Positions 1 through 7,932 of a stretch of DNA of 64,000 nt are shown one piece after another. Below the pieces are notes generated by a model that was not told the origin of the DNA, made no database searches, and worked only from the letters and a program-made list of their open reading frames with translations. The stretch covers positions 62,001 through 126,000 of the forward strand of contig NZ_JBPBBA010000006.1 of the NCBI RefSeq assembly GCF_050896395.1, given 5' to 3'. Made by a program: the position numbers and the translations under genes. This DNA is from Nioella aestuarii (GTDB lineage: Bacteria; Pseudomonadota; Alphaproteobacteria; Rhodobacterales; Rhodobacteraceae). Every line of letters begins with the position of its first letter. The first letter of the stretch is position 1.

Positions 1-1
1 C

Positions 2-460
2 TACTATCAACTTGCCGCTGATCAGGGGGACGCGGAAGCGGCCTATGAGCTGGCGATCATGTATTGGCACGGGCAGCTTGGCTATGTCGATGAAATCGAG
101 GCCCGTCGCATGATGGAGCTGGCGGTGGACCGCGAGGCGGAACTGGCCTTTGGCGATCTTGGTCTGATGTTGCGCAACGGTGTTGGCGGCGGGCGCGACC
201 TGCTGCGGGCGGCCGAGATGTTCGAGCGTGGGCTTGCCGAAAATGACTCTCTGGCCTTCGTAAACATGGGCGAAGTCGTCTCCGACCCCGCATTTCCTGA
301 CCACGATCCGGTGCGCGGTTTGGCGCTGTGCCTGCGTGCGGTCGAGATCACCACGAACGAAGAACGGCAGGCGCAGTATGTTCGGCGCTGCAACCGGTTG
401 GCACGCGTGCTTAGCCCCGCGCAGCAAAGCGACGCGCGGGCGATGGTTGGATCACTCTAG
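2..460 (+). CDS. Sel1/TPR-like repeat protein, 5' truncated
   Basis: The reading frame is open from the window edge, so the N-terminus lies outside. The first residues, YYQLAADQGDAEAAYELAIMY, fit the Sel1 repeat pattern (alternating small residues, A-A-x-x-L-A-x-M-Y), and a second degenerate unit follows around GDLGLMLRNGVG. Such repeats form alpha-solenoids that act as protein-interaction scaffolds, often in the periplasm. The partner cannot be inferred. Its stop codon overlaps the end of the convergent diheme cytochrome gene by 9 bases. Family call from repeat pattern only. Confidence 0.7.
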   Translation, partial: YYQLAADQGDAEAAYELAIMYWHGQLGYVDEIEARRMMELAVDREAELAFGDLGLMLRNGVGGGRDLLRAAEMFERGLAENDSLAFVNMGEVVSDPAFPDHDPVRGLALCLRAVEITTNEERQAQYVRRCNRLARVLSPAQQSDARAMVGSL

Positions 461-1342
461 GGGCGGCAGTGCCTGAAGATAGGCCGCAATAGCGGCGCGG
501 TCGGCGTCTGGCAGGTGGGCCATGTTCAGGATCACTTCGGCCATTTCGCCGCCGGCGCTGTCAAATTCGGGCGTGAACCCGTCGCGCAGGTAATTGGCGA
601 TGTCAGAGGCTGACCAGGTCAGTGCGGCGGGGGTGATATTGGGAATACGCCCCTCGCCTGACGGGTTCGGTGCCCCGGCCAGCCAATTGGCATAGTCCAA
701 CCCGCCAAGAGCGTTGCGAGGCGTGTGGCATTCACCGCAATGACCGAGCGATTCCACAAGGTAGCGCCCGCGCATCACCTCTGGGGACAGGTCATCGCCC
801 TGCATCACCCAGTCATCCGATGCAAACAGCAGCTTCCAGCCCCCGAGCGAGCGGCGGATCGAAAAGGGAAAGCCCACGTCATGATCGCGCGAGGGTGTGG
901 TATCGGCGGGCAGGGTCTGCATGAAGGCCCAAAGATCCTGCAAATCGGTCATGCCCGCGCGGGCATAGGTGGTGTAGGGAAAGGCGGGGAAGTAGTGCTG
1001 CCCCTCGGGGCTGACCCCGCGCATGACGGCGTTTAGGAAGTCGGCTTCTGACCAGCTGCCTATGCCATTCTCGACATCCATCGAGATATTGGGCGCATAG
1101 AACGTCCCGAAATCGGAAGGAAAGCCGCGGCCCCCGGCAAGGATCAGGCGCTCCTCCCCGTCTGCTTCCTCGGCTGCGTGGCAAGAGGCGCATCCGGCGG
1201 CCCAGAACACCAGTTCTCCATGTTCTGCATCCCCTTCGCGGGAGGGAATATCAGACGTTGAAAGCGGCGCAGGGGCGGTTAGATACCAGCCGATTGCGGC
1301 ACCCAGAATAGCAAGACCGAGGAGAAACCGGAGAAATCGCAT
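452..1342 (-). CDS. diheme c-type cytochrome
   Basis: A 296-residue protein with one N-terminal hydrophobic segment (residues 4-21), either an uncleaved anchor or a signal peptide, and two CXXCH heme sites: CASCH at 51-55 and CGECH at 202-206, the second followed by TPRN as in diheme cytochrome subunits of membrane alcohol and sugar dehydrogenases. It would carry electrons in the periplasm. I chose the ATG at 1342 because the hydrophobic leader begins there; an in-frame upstream extension lacks secretion features. It lies 60 bases downstream of the class II cytochrome gene on the same strand, so the two are probably co-transcribed. The dehydrogenase partner is not in the window. Confidence 0.88.
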   Translation of the reverse strand: MRFLRFLLGLAILGAAIGWYLTAPAPLSTSDIPSREGDAEHGELVFWAAGCASCHAAEEADGEERLILAGGRGFPSDFGTFYAPNISMDVENGIGSWSEADFLNAVMRGVSPEGQHYFPAFPYTTYARAGMTDLQDLWAFMQTLPADTTPSRDHDVGFPFSIRRSLGGWKLLFASDDWVMQGDDLSPEVMRGRYLVESLGHCGECHTPRNALGGLDYANWLAGAPNPSGEGRIPNITPAALTWSASDIANYLRDGFTPEFDSAGGEMAEVILNMAHLPDADRAAIAAYLQALPPLE

Positions 1343-1402
1343 GTGAAAACAGCCTTTGATTGGGGCGGCCCTGCGCAAGTGCAGAGCAGCCCCAAGTCTA
1401 GA

Positions 1403-1888
1403 TTATTCGTCGGATTGACGGAAGTTGCGGTGGCAGCTGCCACAAGAAGCTCCAAGCGGGCCGATTGCACCTTGCAGCGCCTCCAGCCCGTTACCAGCCG
1501 CGTCAGCCATGCCGCTGGCGGCGGCACCAAGGGCCATCCATTCCTCACCGAAGCCGCCCATGTTTTCCCAGATCGCGGGAAGGGCGCGGGTGGCATCGCC
1601 AAGCGCGGCATTGTCGGACCCTGCGGGCCAGAAGGGGCGGCCATCGACGGTGGTCATCGCTGCGATATTGTTGGCGGCGGTCTGTGCGGCCTCGGCGTCA
1701 TAGTCGACATTGCCGCGGGCCATGCCACCAAGCACACCGATGTTGAAGGCAAGGATATCCATGTATCCCTGACGGGCGGCGATATGGCCTGCATATGGAT
1801 TGTCGCCGTGGCCCGCGCCCTGGACCGTGGCGGCCAGAGGCAAAGTCAATGCTGCGGCAGCGAGAATGGATTTTGAGAAGATGCGCAT
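1403..1888 (-). CDS. class II cytochrome c (cytochrome c'/c556 type)
   Basis: A 161-residue protein with a cleavable signal peptide (about residues 1-24) and a single heme site CGSCH at 149-153 close to the C-terminus. This is the arrangement of cytochrome c'/c556 four-helix-bundle proteins. Members act as periplasmic electron carriers or bind NO and other small ligands; which applies here is not visible. A good ribosome site (AGGGAG) precedes the ATG. It is upstream of the diheme cytochrome gene in the same direction. Two 14-base direct repeats lie about 110 bases upstream and may be an operator. Confidence 0.85.
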   Translation of the reverse strand: MRIFSKSILAAAALTLPLAATVQGAGHGDNPYAGHIAARQGYMDILAFNIGVLGGMARGNVDYDAEAAQTAANNIAAMTTVDGRPFWPAGSDNAALGDATRALPAIWENMGGFGEEWMALGAAASGMADAAGNGLEALQGAIGPLGASCGSCHRNFRQSDE

Positions 1889-1995
1889 GGGGACTCCCTA
1901 GTGAAAACGTGCGGTGCCACACAGCATCGCGGTATCAGGAGGTTTCACGCAAGGCCCTCACACTCGCCTCACGCGGGTGTGATCTGCACAGGTGA

Positions 1996-2032
1996 TGTGC
2001 GAAAATGCAGAATTGCCTTGTGCGAAAATGCA
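1996..2032. repeat. two 14-bp direct repeats, possible operator
   Basis: The sequence TGTGCGAAAATGCA occurs at 1996-2009 and again, identically, at 2019-2032, a 23-bp period (about two helical turns). Each copy is itself a partial inverted repeat (TGC-N6-GCA). The 165-base gap 1889-2053 between the cytochrome gene and hpt otherwise holds no gene. The position upstream of the minus-strand cytochrome pair suits a regulator site. No regulator is identified. Confidence 0.4.
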
Positions 2033-2053
2033 CTTCTTTGGCCAATGCTGCCC

Positions 2054-2596
2054 TCACTCCTCCGTGAACCGGACCTTGCCGATATGGCCGAGGTTGCGGT
2101 TGTTCTGGGCGTAGTCGATGCCGTAGCCGACGACAAATTCATCGGGGATCTCAAACCCGGTCCATGTGGCTTTCACTTCGACTTCGCGGCGCGAGGGCTT
2201 GTCGAGCAGCGCGATGGTTTCCAGACGGCGGGGATGACGGCTTTCCAGCAAGTGCAGCACGTGGTTCAGCGTGTGGCCGGTGTCGACGATATCTTCCACC
2301 ACCAGCACGTCGCGGCCCTCGATCTCGCCCCGAATGTCTTTCAGGATGCGCACCTCGCGGCTGCTTTCCATGCCGCTGCCGTAAGAGGAGGTTTCGAGAA
2401 AATCGACCTCCACCGGCAGATTAAGTTCCCGCACCAGATCCGCGATGAAGACGAAACTGCCACGCAACAGCCCCACGACAACCAGCTTGTCGGTGCCCGC
2501 GAAGGCGCGTTCGATCTCTCGCGCAAGTTCCTCGATCCGCGCCGCGATGGCCTTGGCCGAGATCATCTTGTCCACTACGTAAGGTTTCTGCGCCAT
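2054..2596 (-). CDS. hpt: hypoxanthine phosphoribosyltransferase
   Basis: A 180-residue cytoplasmic purine-salvage enzyme that joins hypoxanthine (or guanine) to PRPP to give IMP or GMP. The PRPP-binding motif VLVVEDIVDTGHTL is clear, as are the family signature FVVGYGIDYAQNNRNL near the C-terminus and the flexible-loop region ETSSYGSGM. Length matches the family. The ATG at 2596 follows an AAGGGG ribosome site, so longer upstream starts are not needed. It is transcribed away from the RatA-like gene. Confidence 0.95.
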   Translation of the reverse strand: MAQKPYVVDKMISAKAIAARIEELAREIERAFAGTDKLVVVGLLRGSFVFIADLVRELNLPVEVDFLETSSYGSGMESSREVRILKDIRGEIEGRDVLVVEDIVDTGHTLNHVLHLLESRHPRRLETIALLDKPSRREVEVKATWTGFEIPDEFVVGYGIDYAQNNRNLGHIGKVRFTEE

Positions 2597-2691
2597 ATCG
2601 CCCCTTTCAGGCGGCAAAACCGCCCCTGTCCCTTGAATTCTCGCAGGAACTTTAGGACATGGGGTGCACCCGAGGAAACCGGAAAAGACAG

Positions 2692-3138
2692 ATGCCAAGC
2701 CACGCCGAAACCCGTCTGCTGCCCTACAGTGCAGCCCAGATGTATGATCTGGTGGCCGATGTGGCGCGCTATCCGCAGTTCATCCCGTGGATCATGGGCG
2801 CGCGGGTGCGGTCGGTGACGCCGATTGATGGCGGCGACGAGATGCTGGCGGATCTGGTGGTGGGCTTCAAGATGTTCCGGGAACGGTTTGGGTCTCGCGT
2901 GACGCTGCGCCCCGAAATGAGTGAGATCGACACGGAATATATCGATGGTCCGTTCAAGCACCTGATATCGCATTGGCGGTTCCGGGATATGCCGGAGGGC
3001 GGTTGCGAGGTTGGTTTTGACGTGGATTTCGAGTTCAAGAACAAACTCCTTCAAGGTGCGGCGGGGCTCTTCTTTCACGAGGCGATGATGCGGATCGTGC
3101 AGGCGTTTGAAGACCGCGCAAAGGTGCTTTACGCATAG
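2692..3138 (+). CDS. COQ10/RatA-like START-domain protein
   Basis: A 148-residue single-domain polyketide-cyclase/START protein. The opening PSHAETRLLPYSAAQMYDLV, the RYPQFIPW motif and the ending FHEAMMRIVQAFEDRAKVLY are characteristic of the COQ10/RatA family. Homologues bind ubiquinone and support respiration, and the Escherichia coli member was described as the ribosome-associated toxin RatA. For alphaproteobacteria the quinone-binding role seems more likely to me. I chose the ATG at 2692 because conservation begins there. It is divergent from hpt and runs into the nitronate monooxygenase gene with a 24-base gap. Confidence 0.88.
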   Translation: MPSHAETRLLPYSAAQMYDLVADVARYPQFIPWIMGARVRSVTPIDGGDEMLADLVVGFKMFRERFGSRVTLRPEMSEIDTEYIDGPFKHLISHWRFRDMPEGGCEVGFDVDFEFKNKLLQGAAGLFFHEAMMRIVQAFEDRAKVLYA

Positions 3139-3162
3139 CGCATGGCCAGCTAGCGTTTGCGC

Positions 3163-4230
3163 ATGGCTTGGCGTGATACACCGCTGACGCGGCTTCTGAA
3201 CATCGACTATCCGATCATCCAGGCCCCCATGGCCGGGGCCACCACACCAGCCATGGCAGCGGCGGCGGCGAATGCTGGAGCCATGGGGTCGCTCGGCTGC
3301 GCGATGATGGGGATCGAGACGATGACCGCGGAACTGCGCAGCGCGCAGGCCGGGACGAACCGCAGCCTCAACGTGAATTTCTTTGTCCATGACAGGCCCG
3401 TGCCCGATGAGGATCTGAATGCTGTCGTCGCGGCCCGTCTGGCCCCCTGGTATTACCGGTTGGGTGCAGGCGTGATGCAGTCCCCCGCCGATACGATCCC
3501 GGCTTTTGATGAGCTCTTCTGCGAAGCGGTGATCACCTGTCGGCCGACGGTGGCATCGTTCCATTTCGGCCTGCCGGATGCGATCTTGGTAGAGCGTCTG
3601 AAAGCGGCTGGCATTCTGATCCTGTCCTCGGCGACCTCTGCGGCAGAGGCCCGCTGGCTGGAAGATCACGGCGCTGACATCATCGTGGCTCAGGGGGCGG
3701 AGGCCGGGGGGCATAACGGCTGGTTCCTGCCGCGAAAGGGTGCCGATCTGACGGGCACCATGGCACTCGTTCCGCGCGTGGTTGATGCTGTCAGCGTGCC
3801 GGTGGTCGCCGCAGGAGGCATTGCTGACGGGCGCGGCGTGGCGGCAGCGCTGATGTTGGGGGCGGCCGGTGTGCAGGTGGGTACGGCCTTTCTGGCAACG
3901 CCGGAATGCGCAAGCCCCGAGGTTCACAAGCAAGCAATCGTCGCTGCAACAGGCGATGACACCATGGCCACACGGGCATATTCGGGGCGCTTGGCGCGCG
4001 GCGTGGTTAATGATTTCTCGCGCCAGATGGCCGACCATTCGGATTGGCCGGACTTTCCCCTTATGAATGTGGCAACCGGCCCAATCCGCGCGGCATCTGC
4101 CAAGGCAGGGCTGCCGGATGCGGTGGCCCTGTGGTCAGGGCAGGGGGCAGGGTTGGTGCGGGCCGAGACGACGGCAGAGGTGATCACCCGGCTGGTAGCA
4201 GAGACCGAGGCTGCGCTGGCACGAATTTGA
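3163..4230 (+). CDS. nitronate monooxygenase (NMO family)
   Basis: A 355-residue FMN TIM-barrel protein of the 2-nitropropane dioxygenase/nitronate monooxygenase family, which oxidises alkyl nitronates and protects against propionate-3-nitronate. Visible signatures are YPIIQAPMAGATTPAMAAA at the N-terminus, VAQGAEAGGHNGWF in the active-site region and the phosphate-binding VPVVAAGGIADGRGVAAAL with GVQVGTAF. An ATG at 3163 is preferred over an in-frame TTG two codons upstream. Co-directional with the COQ10-like gene and the MmgE/PrpD gene. Substrate specificity is not determinable. Confidence 0.88.
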   Translation: MAWRDTPLTRLLNIDYPIIQAPMAGATTPAMAAAAANAGAMGSLGCAMMGIETMTAELRSAQAGTNRSLNVNFFVHDRPVPDEDLNAVVAARLAPWYYRLGAGVMQSPADTIPAFDELFCEAVITCRPTVASFHFGLPDAILVERLKAAGILILSSATSAAEARWLEDHGADIIVAQGAEAGGHNGWFLPRKGADLTGTMALVPRVVDAVSVPVVAAGGIADGRGVAAALMLGAAGVQVGTAFLATPECASPEVHKQAIVAATGDDTMATRAYSGRLARGVVNDFSRQMADHSDWPDFPLMNVATGPIRAASAKAGLPDAVALWSGQGAGLVRAETTAEVITRLVAETEAALARI

Positions 4231-4302
4231 CGACACATCTCTCGGCGGGCGCTTTATGCTGTGCAAACCGCTGATATCCTTTCCCGCATTGGCAGAGGCC
4301 CC

Positions 4303-5607
4303 ATGACCGAACCCCCCTTCACAGACGCGCTTGCCGCCTTCGCAGCTGCCCCGATCCAAAGTGCCGAAACCGCGCGTGATGTGCTGAGCCTGTCGCTGCT
4401 CGACTGGTGCGCGGTGGCGATCGCAGGTCGGCAGGAACCGGTTGCGCGGGTTATCCGGTCCTTGGCAGAGGAAGAGGGCGGCGCGCCTCAGGCCCATGCG
4501 ATCGGGATGACGGCCCGTGTTCCGACGCGTATGGCGGCGCTGGTCAATGGCACGATCTCTCATGCGCTCGACTATGACGATACCCATTTTGCCCATATTG
4601 GCCATCCATCGGTGGCGGTGATTCCGGCTGCGCTGGCCCTTGGGGAGCGGGTCAGTGCAAGTGGCAGGGCGATACAGGAGGCTGCGCTGATCGGCGTCGA
4701 AGCCTCTGTTCGCGCGGGCCTCTGGCTCGGGCGCGGGCACTATCAGGCGGGGTTTCATCAGACCGCAACCGCGGGCGCTATCGGTGCGGGGCTGGCAGCG
4801 GGACGGCTGTTGGGGTTGGATAAGGGGGCGCTGGCCGATGTTATTGGCCTGTTGGGCACCCGTGCCTCGGGGCTGAAATCTCAGTTCGGAACCATGGGAA
4901 AACCTTATAATGCCGGCATTGCGGCGGCCAATGGGGTAGAGGCCGCTTTGCTGGTCGCCCATGGATTCGCCCCGCGCCGGGCGGGGTTAGAGGATGCTCA
5001 GGGGTTCGGGAAGACCCACCACGGGTCCGGGGATTTCGGGGCGCTGGAGGGGCTTGGGCAAAGCTGGCTATTCGAGCAGGTCAGCCACAAGTTCCATGCC
5101 TGCTGTCACGGGTTACATGCCGCTTTGGAGGCTATGGCAGACCTGTTGCCAGTGGACCCGGACGGTATCAGCGAGATCAGGATCGAGACCCATCCGCGCT
5201 GGCTGACTGTTTGCAACATTGCCGCGCCCAGAACCGGGTTGGAGGCCAAGTTCTCCTACGCTCACGTCATGGCGCTGGCCGCGCTTGGTCACGACACGGC
5301 GCGGCTGGAAAGCTTCACCGAAGCGTTGGCCCGTGATCCGCAGGTTGCAGCGCTGCGTGGCAAGGTGCGGGTTGTTCCGGATCAGGCCCTGCCAGAAACC
5401 GCCGCCCGCGTTCTGATCTCCGTGAACGGGGTCGCGCAAGAGGCCCACCATGATCTGTTGACCGCGATGCCCCTGGCCAGCCGCGCGGCCAAGGTGCGGG
5501 CCAAGGCGGTGGCGTTGCTTGGGGCGGATCGCGTCGCCGCGCTACATGCGCTGATAAATGAAAACGCCGCACCGGGAGAGATCGGTGCGGCGCTTTGCAA
5601 GCTGTGA
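4303..5607 (+). CDS. MmgE/PrpD family protein
   Basis: A 434-residue member of the MmgE/PrpD family (2-methylcitrate dehydratase and relatives such as cis-aconitate decarboxylase and iminodisuccinate epimerase). The hallmark SHALDYDDTHFAHIGHPS motif, the lysine-rich substrate loop GTMGKPYNAGIAAANG and the FHACCHGLH motif are all present. The family is cytoplasmic and cofactor-free. Since neither prpB nor prpC is adjacent, the substrate may well not be methylcitrate. ATG at 4303 is chosen over an in-frame GTG at 4261. It converges on amt with 13 bases between stops. Confidence 0.85.
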   Translation: MTEPPFTDALAAFAAAPIQSAETARDVLSLSLLDWCAVAIAGRQEPVARVIRSLAEEEGGAPQAHAIGMTARVPTRMAALVNGTISHALDYDDTHFAHIGHPSVAVIPAALALGERVSASGRAIQEAALIGVEASVRAGLWLGRGHYQAGFHQTATAGAIGAGLAAGRLLGLDKGALADVIGLLGTRASGLKSQFGTMGKPYNAGIAAANGVEAALLVAHGFAPRRAGLEDAQGFGKTHHGSGDFGALEGLGQSWLFEQVSHKFHACCHGLHAALEAMADLLPVDPDGISEIRIETHPRWLTVCNIAAPRTGLEAKFSYAHVMALAALGHDTARLESFTEALARDPQVAALRGKVRVVPDQALPETAARVLISVNGVAQEAHHDLLTAMPLASRAAKVRAKAVALLGADRVAALHALINENAAPGEIGAALCKL

Positions 5608-5620
5608 CAGGTCTGTCAGA

Positions 5621-6802
5621 TCAGCTCGACATATCGTAGGCCCGTTCGCCATGGACGGTCAGATCGAGCCCGTTGGTCTCGGTTTCTGCATCGACGCGCA
5701 GGGGCGTGATGGCCTTGACGACAAACACCAGAACAACTGTCACGATGGCGGTGTAAACCCCGACGATAACCAGCGAGCCAAGCTGTGCGGCCCAGGCACC
5801 GGCGCCGAATACCGCGATCATGATCGTGCCGAAGATGCCGCCCACGCCATGCACCGCGAAGACATCCAGCGTGTCGTCGATCTTGGCCTTGTTGCGAATG
5901 AAGTTCACCGCTTCCTGACAGAGGATGCCAGCGACGGCCCCGATGATCAGCGCCTCAATCGGCCCCACGAAGCCAGAGGCCGGGGTGATCGAGGCCAGAC
6001 CCGCGATGGTGCCGGTGACGACGCCCACAAGGGACACGGTGCCGTATTTGATCTTTTCCCACAGGCCCCAGGTCAACGAAGCGGTGGCAGCAGAAATATG
6101 CGTCACGGTCAGCGCCATGGCCGCGCCGCCATCGGCTGCCAGCTGCGAGCCGCCGTTGAAGCCAAACCAGCCTACCCACAGCATCGCCGCGCCGATCATC
6201 ACATAGCCGGGATTATGCGGCGGCGTGGTGGTGTGGCGGCGCGCGCCAAGGAAGGCCGCGATGATCAGGGCCGCGAGGCCTGCAGTTTCATGCACCACGA
6301 TGCCGCCGGCGAAGTCGCGCACGCCGACCTCTCCGAAGATACCGCCATCAGCCAGGAAGCCGCCGCCCCAGACCCAATGCACGACCGGCGCATAGCACAA
6401 GAGCATCCAAAGGGCGGAAAACAGCAGGACGAAGCCAAAACCGACCCGTTCCACATAGGCCCCGACGATCAGCGCCGGGGTGATGATTGCAAAGGTCATC
6501 TGGAAGGCGAAGAACAGAACCTCTGGCAAGGTGCCCGACAAGCTGTCGGCGGTGACACCGTTCAGGAACGCGCGGTCAAGCCCACCCCAGAACCCGTTGC
6601 CTGATCCGCCGAAGGCAATGGAATACCCAACTGCCAGCCACAGGGTGCTCATCAGGCAGGCAATCGCGTAGCAATGCATGAAGACGCTGAGCACGTTGCG
6701 CGCCCGAACCAGACCGCCGTAAAAGAGCGCCAGTCCCGGCAAGGTCATGAATAGAACCAACGCCGTGGCGACGATGATCCATGCTGTATCTGCTCCGTTC
6801 AT
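5621..6802 (-). CDS. amt: ammonium transporter
   Basis: A 393-residue Amt/AmtB protein with about eleven hydrophobic segments. Signatures include GLALFYGGLVRARNVLSVFM, the pore histidine regions VVHETAG and VFAVHGVGGIFG, and GYVMIGAAMLWVGWFGFNGG. It would conduct ammonium across the inner membrane during nitrogen limitation. In most bacteria glnK sits immediately upstream; here the 114 bases between amt and the convergently oriented end of cinA contain no glnK. The nearby ntr block suggests nitrogen control, but I could not identify a clear NtrC site. Confidence 0.95.
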   Translation of the reverse strand: MNGADTAWIIVATALVLFMTLPGLALFYGGLVRARNVLSVFMHCYAIACLMSTLWLAVGYSIAFGGSGNGFWGGLDRAFLNGVTADSLSGTLPEVLFFAFQMTFAIITPALIVGAYVERVGFGFVLLFSALWMLLCYAPVVHWVWGGGFLADGGIFGEVGVRDFAGGIVVHETAGLAALIIAAFLGARRHTTTPPHNPGYVMIGAAMLWVGWFGFNGGSQLAADGGAAMALTVTHISAATASLTWGLWEKIKYGTVSLVGVVTGTIAGLASITPASGFVGPIEALIIGAVAGILCQEAVNFIRNKAKIDDTLDVFAVHGVGGIFGTIMIAVFGAGAWAAQLGSLVIVGVYTAIVTVVLVFVVKAITPLRVDAETETNGLDLTVHGERAYDMSS

Positions 6803-6916
6803 GGTGAAATGTCCCTTCCCAAGCATGTTTTTTCAGCGGTTGAGCGCCGAAAAGCGGAAGGCAGGCAGATAAATAAAGAGGCAACCGGCATTTGAAGCGG
6901 TTAAAGAGGCGGCAAT

Positions 6917-7441
6917 TCACAAACTGCGTAATTCTTGTGCGCAAATGCGGCGCTTTGCCAAAGACTCGTGCGCATCATGTCTGATGCTGTGAAGGATCAT
7001 CTGCAGCGCGTGATCAACCGACGCCACGCGGACCCGATCGCGGCCAAGAGCGCCGAAATCCACTGTTTCCGTGCGCAGCCCGTTTGCCCAGGCAAGGCCA
7101 AAGCACACACGGCCCTCGGGTTTCGTGCCGGACCCGCCTGGACCTGCAATGCCAGTGATCGACACCGCGATTGTGGCCTGCGACCTCGCAAGCGCACCAG
7201 CCGCCATCTCTTTCGCGACTTGTTCAGACACGGCGCCAAACTCTTGAAGCGTCTCGGTTTGGACCCCCAGCATCTGCGCCTTTGCACGGTTCGTGTAGGT
7301 CACGAAGGCCCGGTCGAAGATATCCGACGACCCCGCAACGCTGGTAATTTCCCCTGCAACCAGCCCGCCTGTGCAGCTTTCCGCCGTGGCGATCACGTGA
7401 CAGCCTTCTCGGGCCTCGTTCAGCAGTGTCTGTGCTAGCAT
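6917..7441 (-). CDS. pncC: CinA C-terminal domain protein (NMN amidohydrolase)
   Basis: A 174-residue stand-alone CinA C-terminal domain, the PncC type that deamidates nicotinamide mononucleotide in pyridine-nucleotide salvage. Visible motifs are ATAESCTGGLVAGEIT with the catalytic serine, the VTYTNRAK stretch and VSITGIAGPGGSGTKPEGRVCFG. The N-terminal COG1058 domain of full-length CinA is absent, which is normal for this class. The ATG overlaps the pgpA stop by one base (TGATG), so it is the last gene of the ispDF-pgpA operon. Confidence 0.9.
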   Translation of the reverse strand: MLAQTLLNEAREGCHVIATAESCTGGLVAGEITSVAGSSDIFDRAFVTYTNRAKAQMLGVQTETLQEFGAVSEQVAKEMAAGALARSQATIAVSITGIAGPGGSGTKPEGRVCFGLAWANGLRTETVDFGALGRDRVRVASVDHALQMILHSIRHDAHESLAKRRICAQELRSL

Positions 7442-7932
7442 CACAGCCGCCCCGGAAGATGCGCCAGCACTGCCAGAACCGCGACAACCATCATCGCAAG
7501 CCCGCCTGCAATGGCGTCGTCCAGCATCACTCCAAGAGCATCGCCGCGCCGGTCGGCAAGGCCTACGGGGCCAGGTTTCCAGATGTCGAACAGACGGAAG
7601 GCAAGGAACGCCGTCAGCACGCCGGGCCAAAGTGCAAAGAAATCCGTCCCCGCCATCATCGCACCATAGGACACTGGCCAAAGCGCAAGGAACATGCCCA
7701 GAACCTCGTCGATCACGATCTCGGACGGGTCTTTTTCGGCACTGTTCCGGGTCAGCTCGTTCGTCACCCACCAGCCTGCGATCGCCACGATCAGCGTAGC
7801 CGCCGCAAGGGCCACGAAGCCGCCAAGCTGGTGTAGCAGATAGGCCAGCGGTATGGCGGCAAGGCTGCCCCATGTGCCGGGGGCAGGGCGCAAAAGGCCA
7901 ACGAAAAATACGGTGGCGATGAGACGGTTCAT
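7441..7932 (-). CDS. pgpA: phosphatidylglycerophosphatase A
   Basis: A 163-residue membrane phosphatase that converts phosphatidylglycerophosphate to phosphatidylglycerol. Characteristic segments are the N-terminal PAPGTWGSLAAIPLA, the acidic DPSEIVIDEVLGMFLALW and the F-R-x-F-D-I-x-K-P-G-P motif followed by GDALGVMLDDAIAG. Several hydrophobic helices are evident. It starts in the stop codon of ispDF (ATGA, 4-base overlap), which indicates translational coupling. Confidence 0.95.
   Translation of the reverse strand: MNRLIATVFFVGLLRPAPGTWGSLAAIPLAYLLHQLGGFVALAAATLIVAIAGWWVTNELTRNSAEKDPSEIVIDEVLGMFLALWPVSYGAMMAGTDFFALWPGVLTAFLAFRLFDIWKPGPVGLADRRGDALGVMLDDAIAGGLAMMVVAVLAVLAHLPGRL

Noticed and set aside
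2575..4038. 487-codon minus-strand frame across hpt, the COQ10-like gene and the nitronate monooxygenase
   Set aside because: Its protein is rich in His, Arg and Gln with no motif, and it overlaps three well-supported genes.
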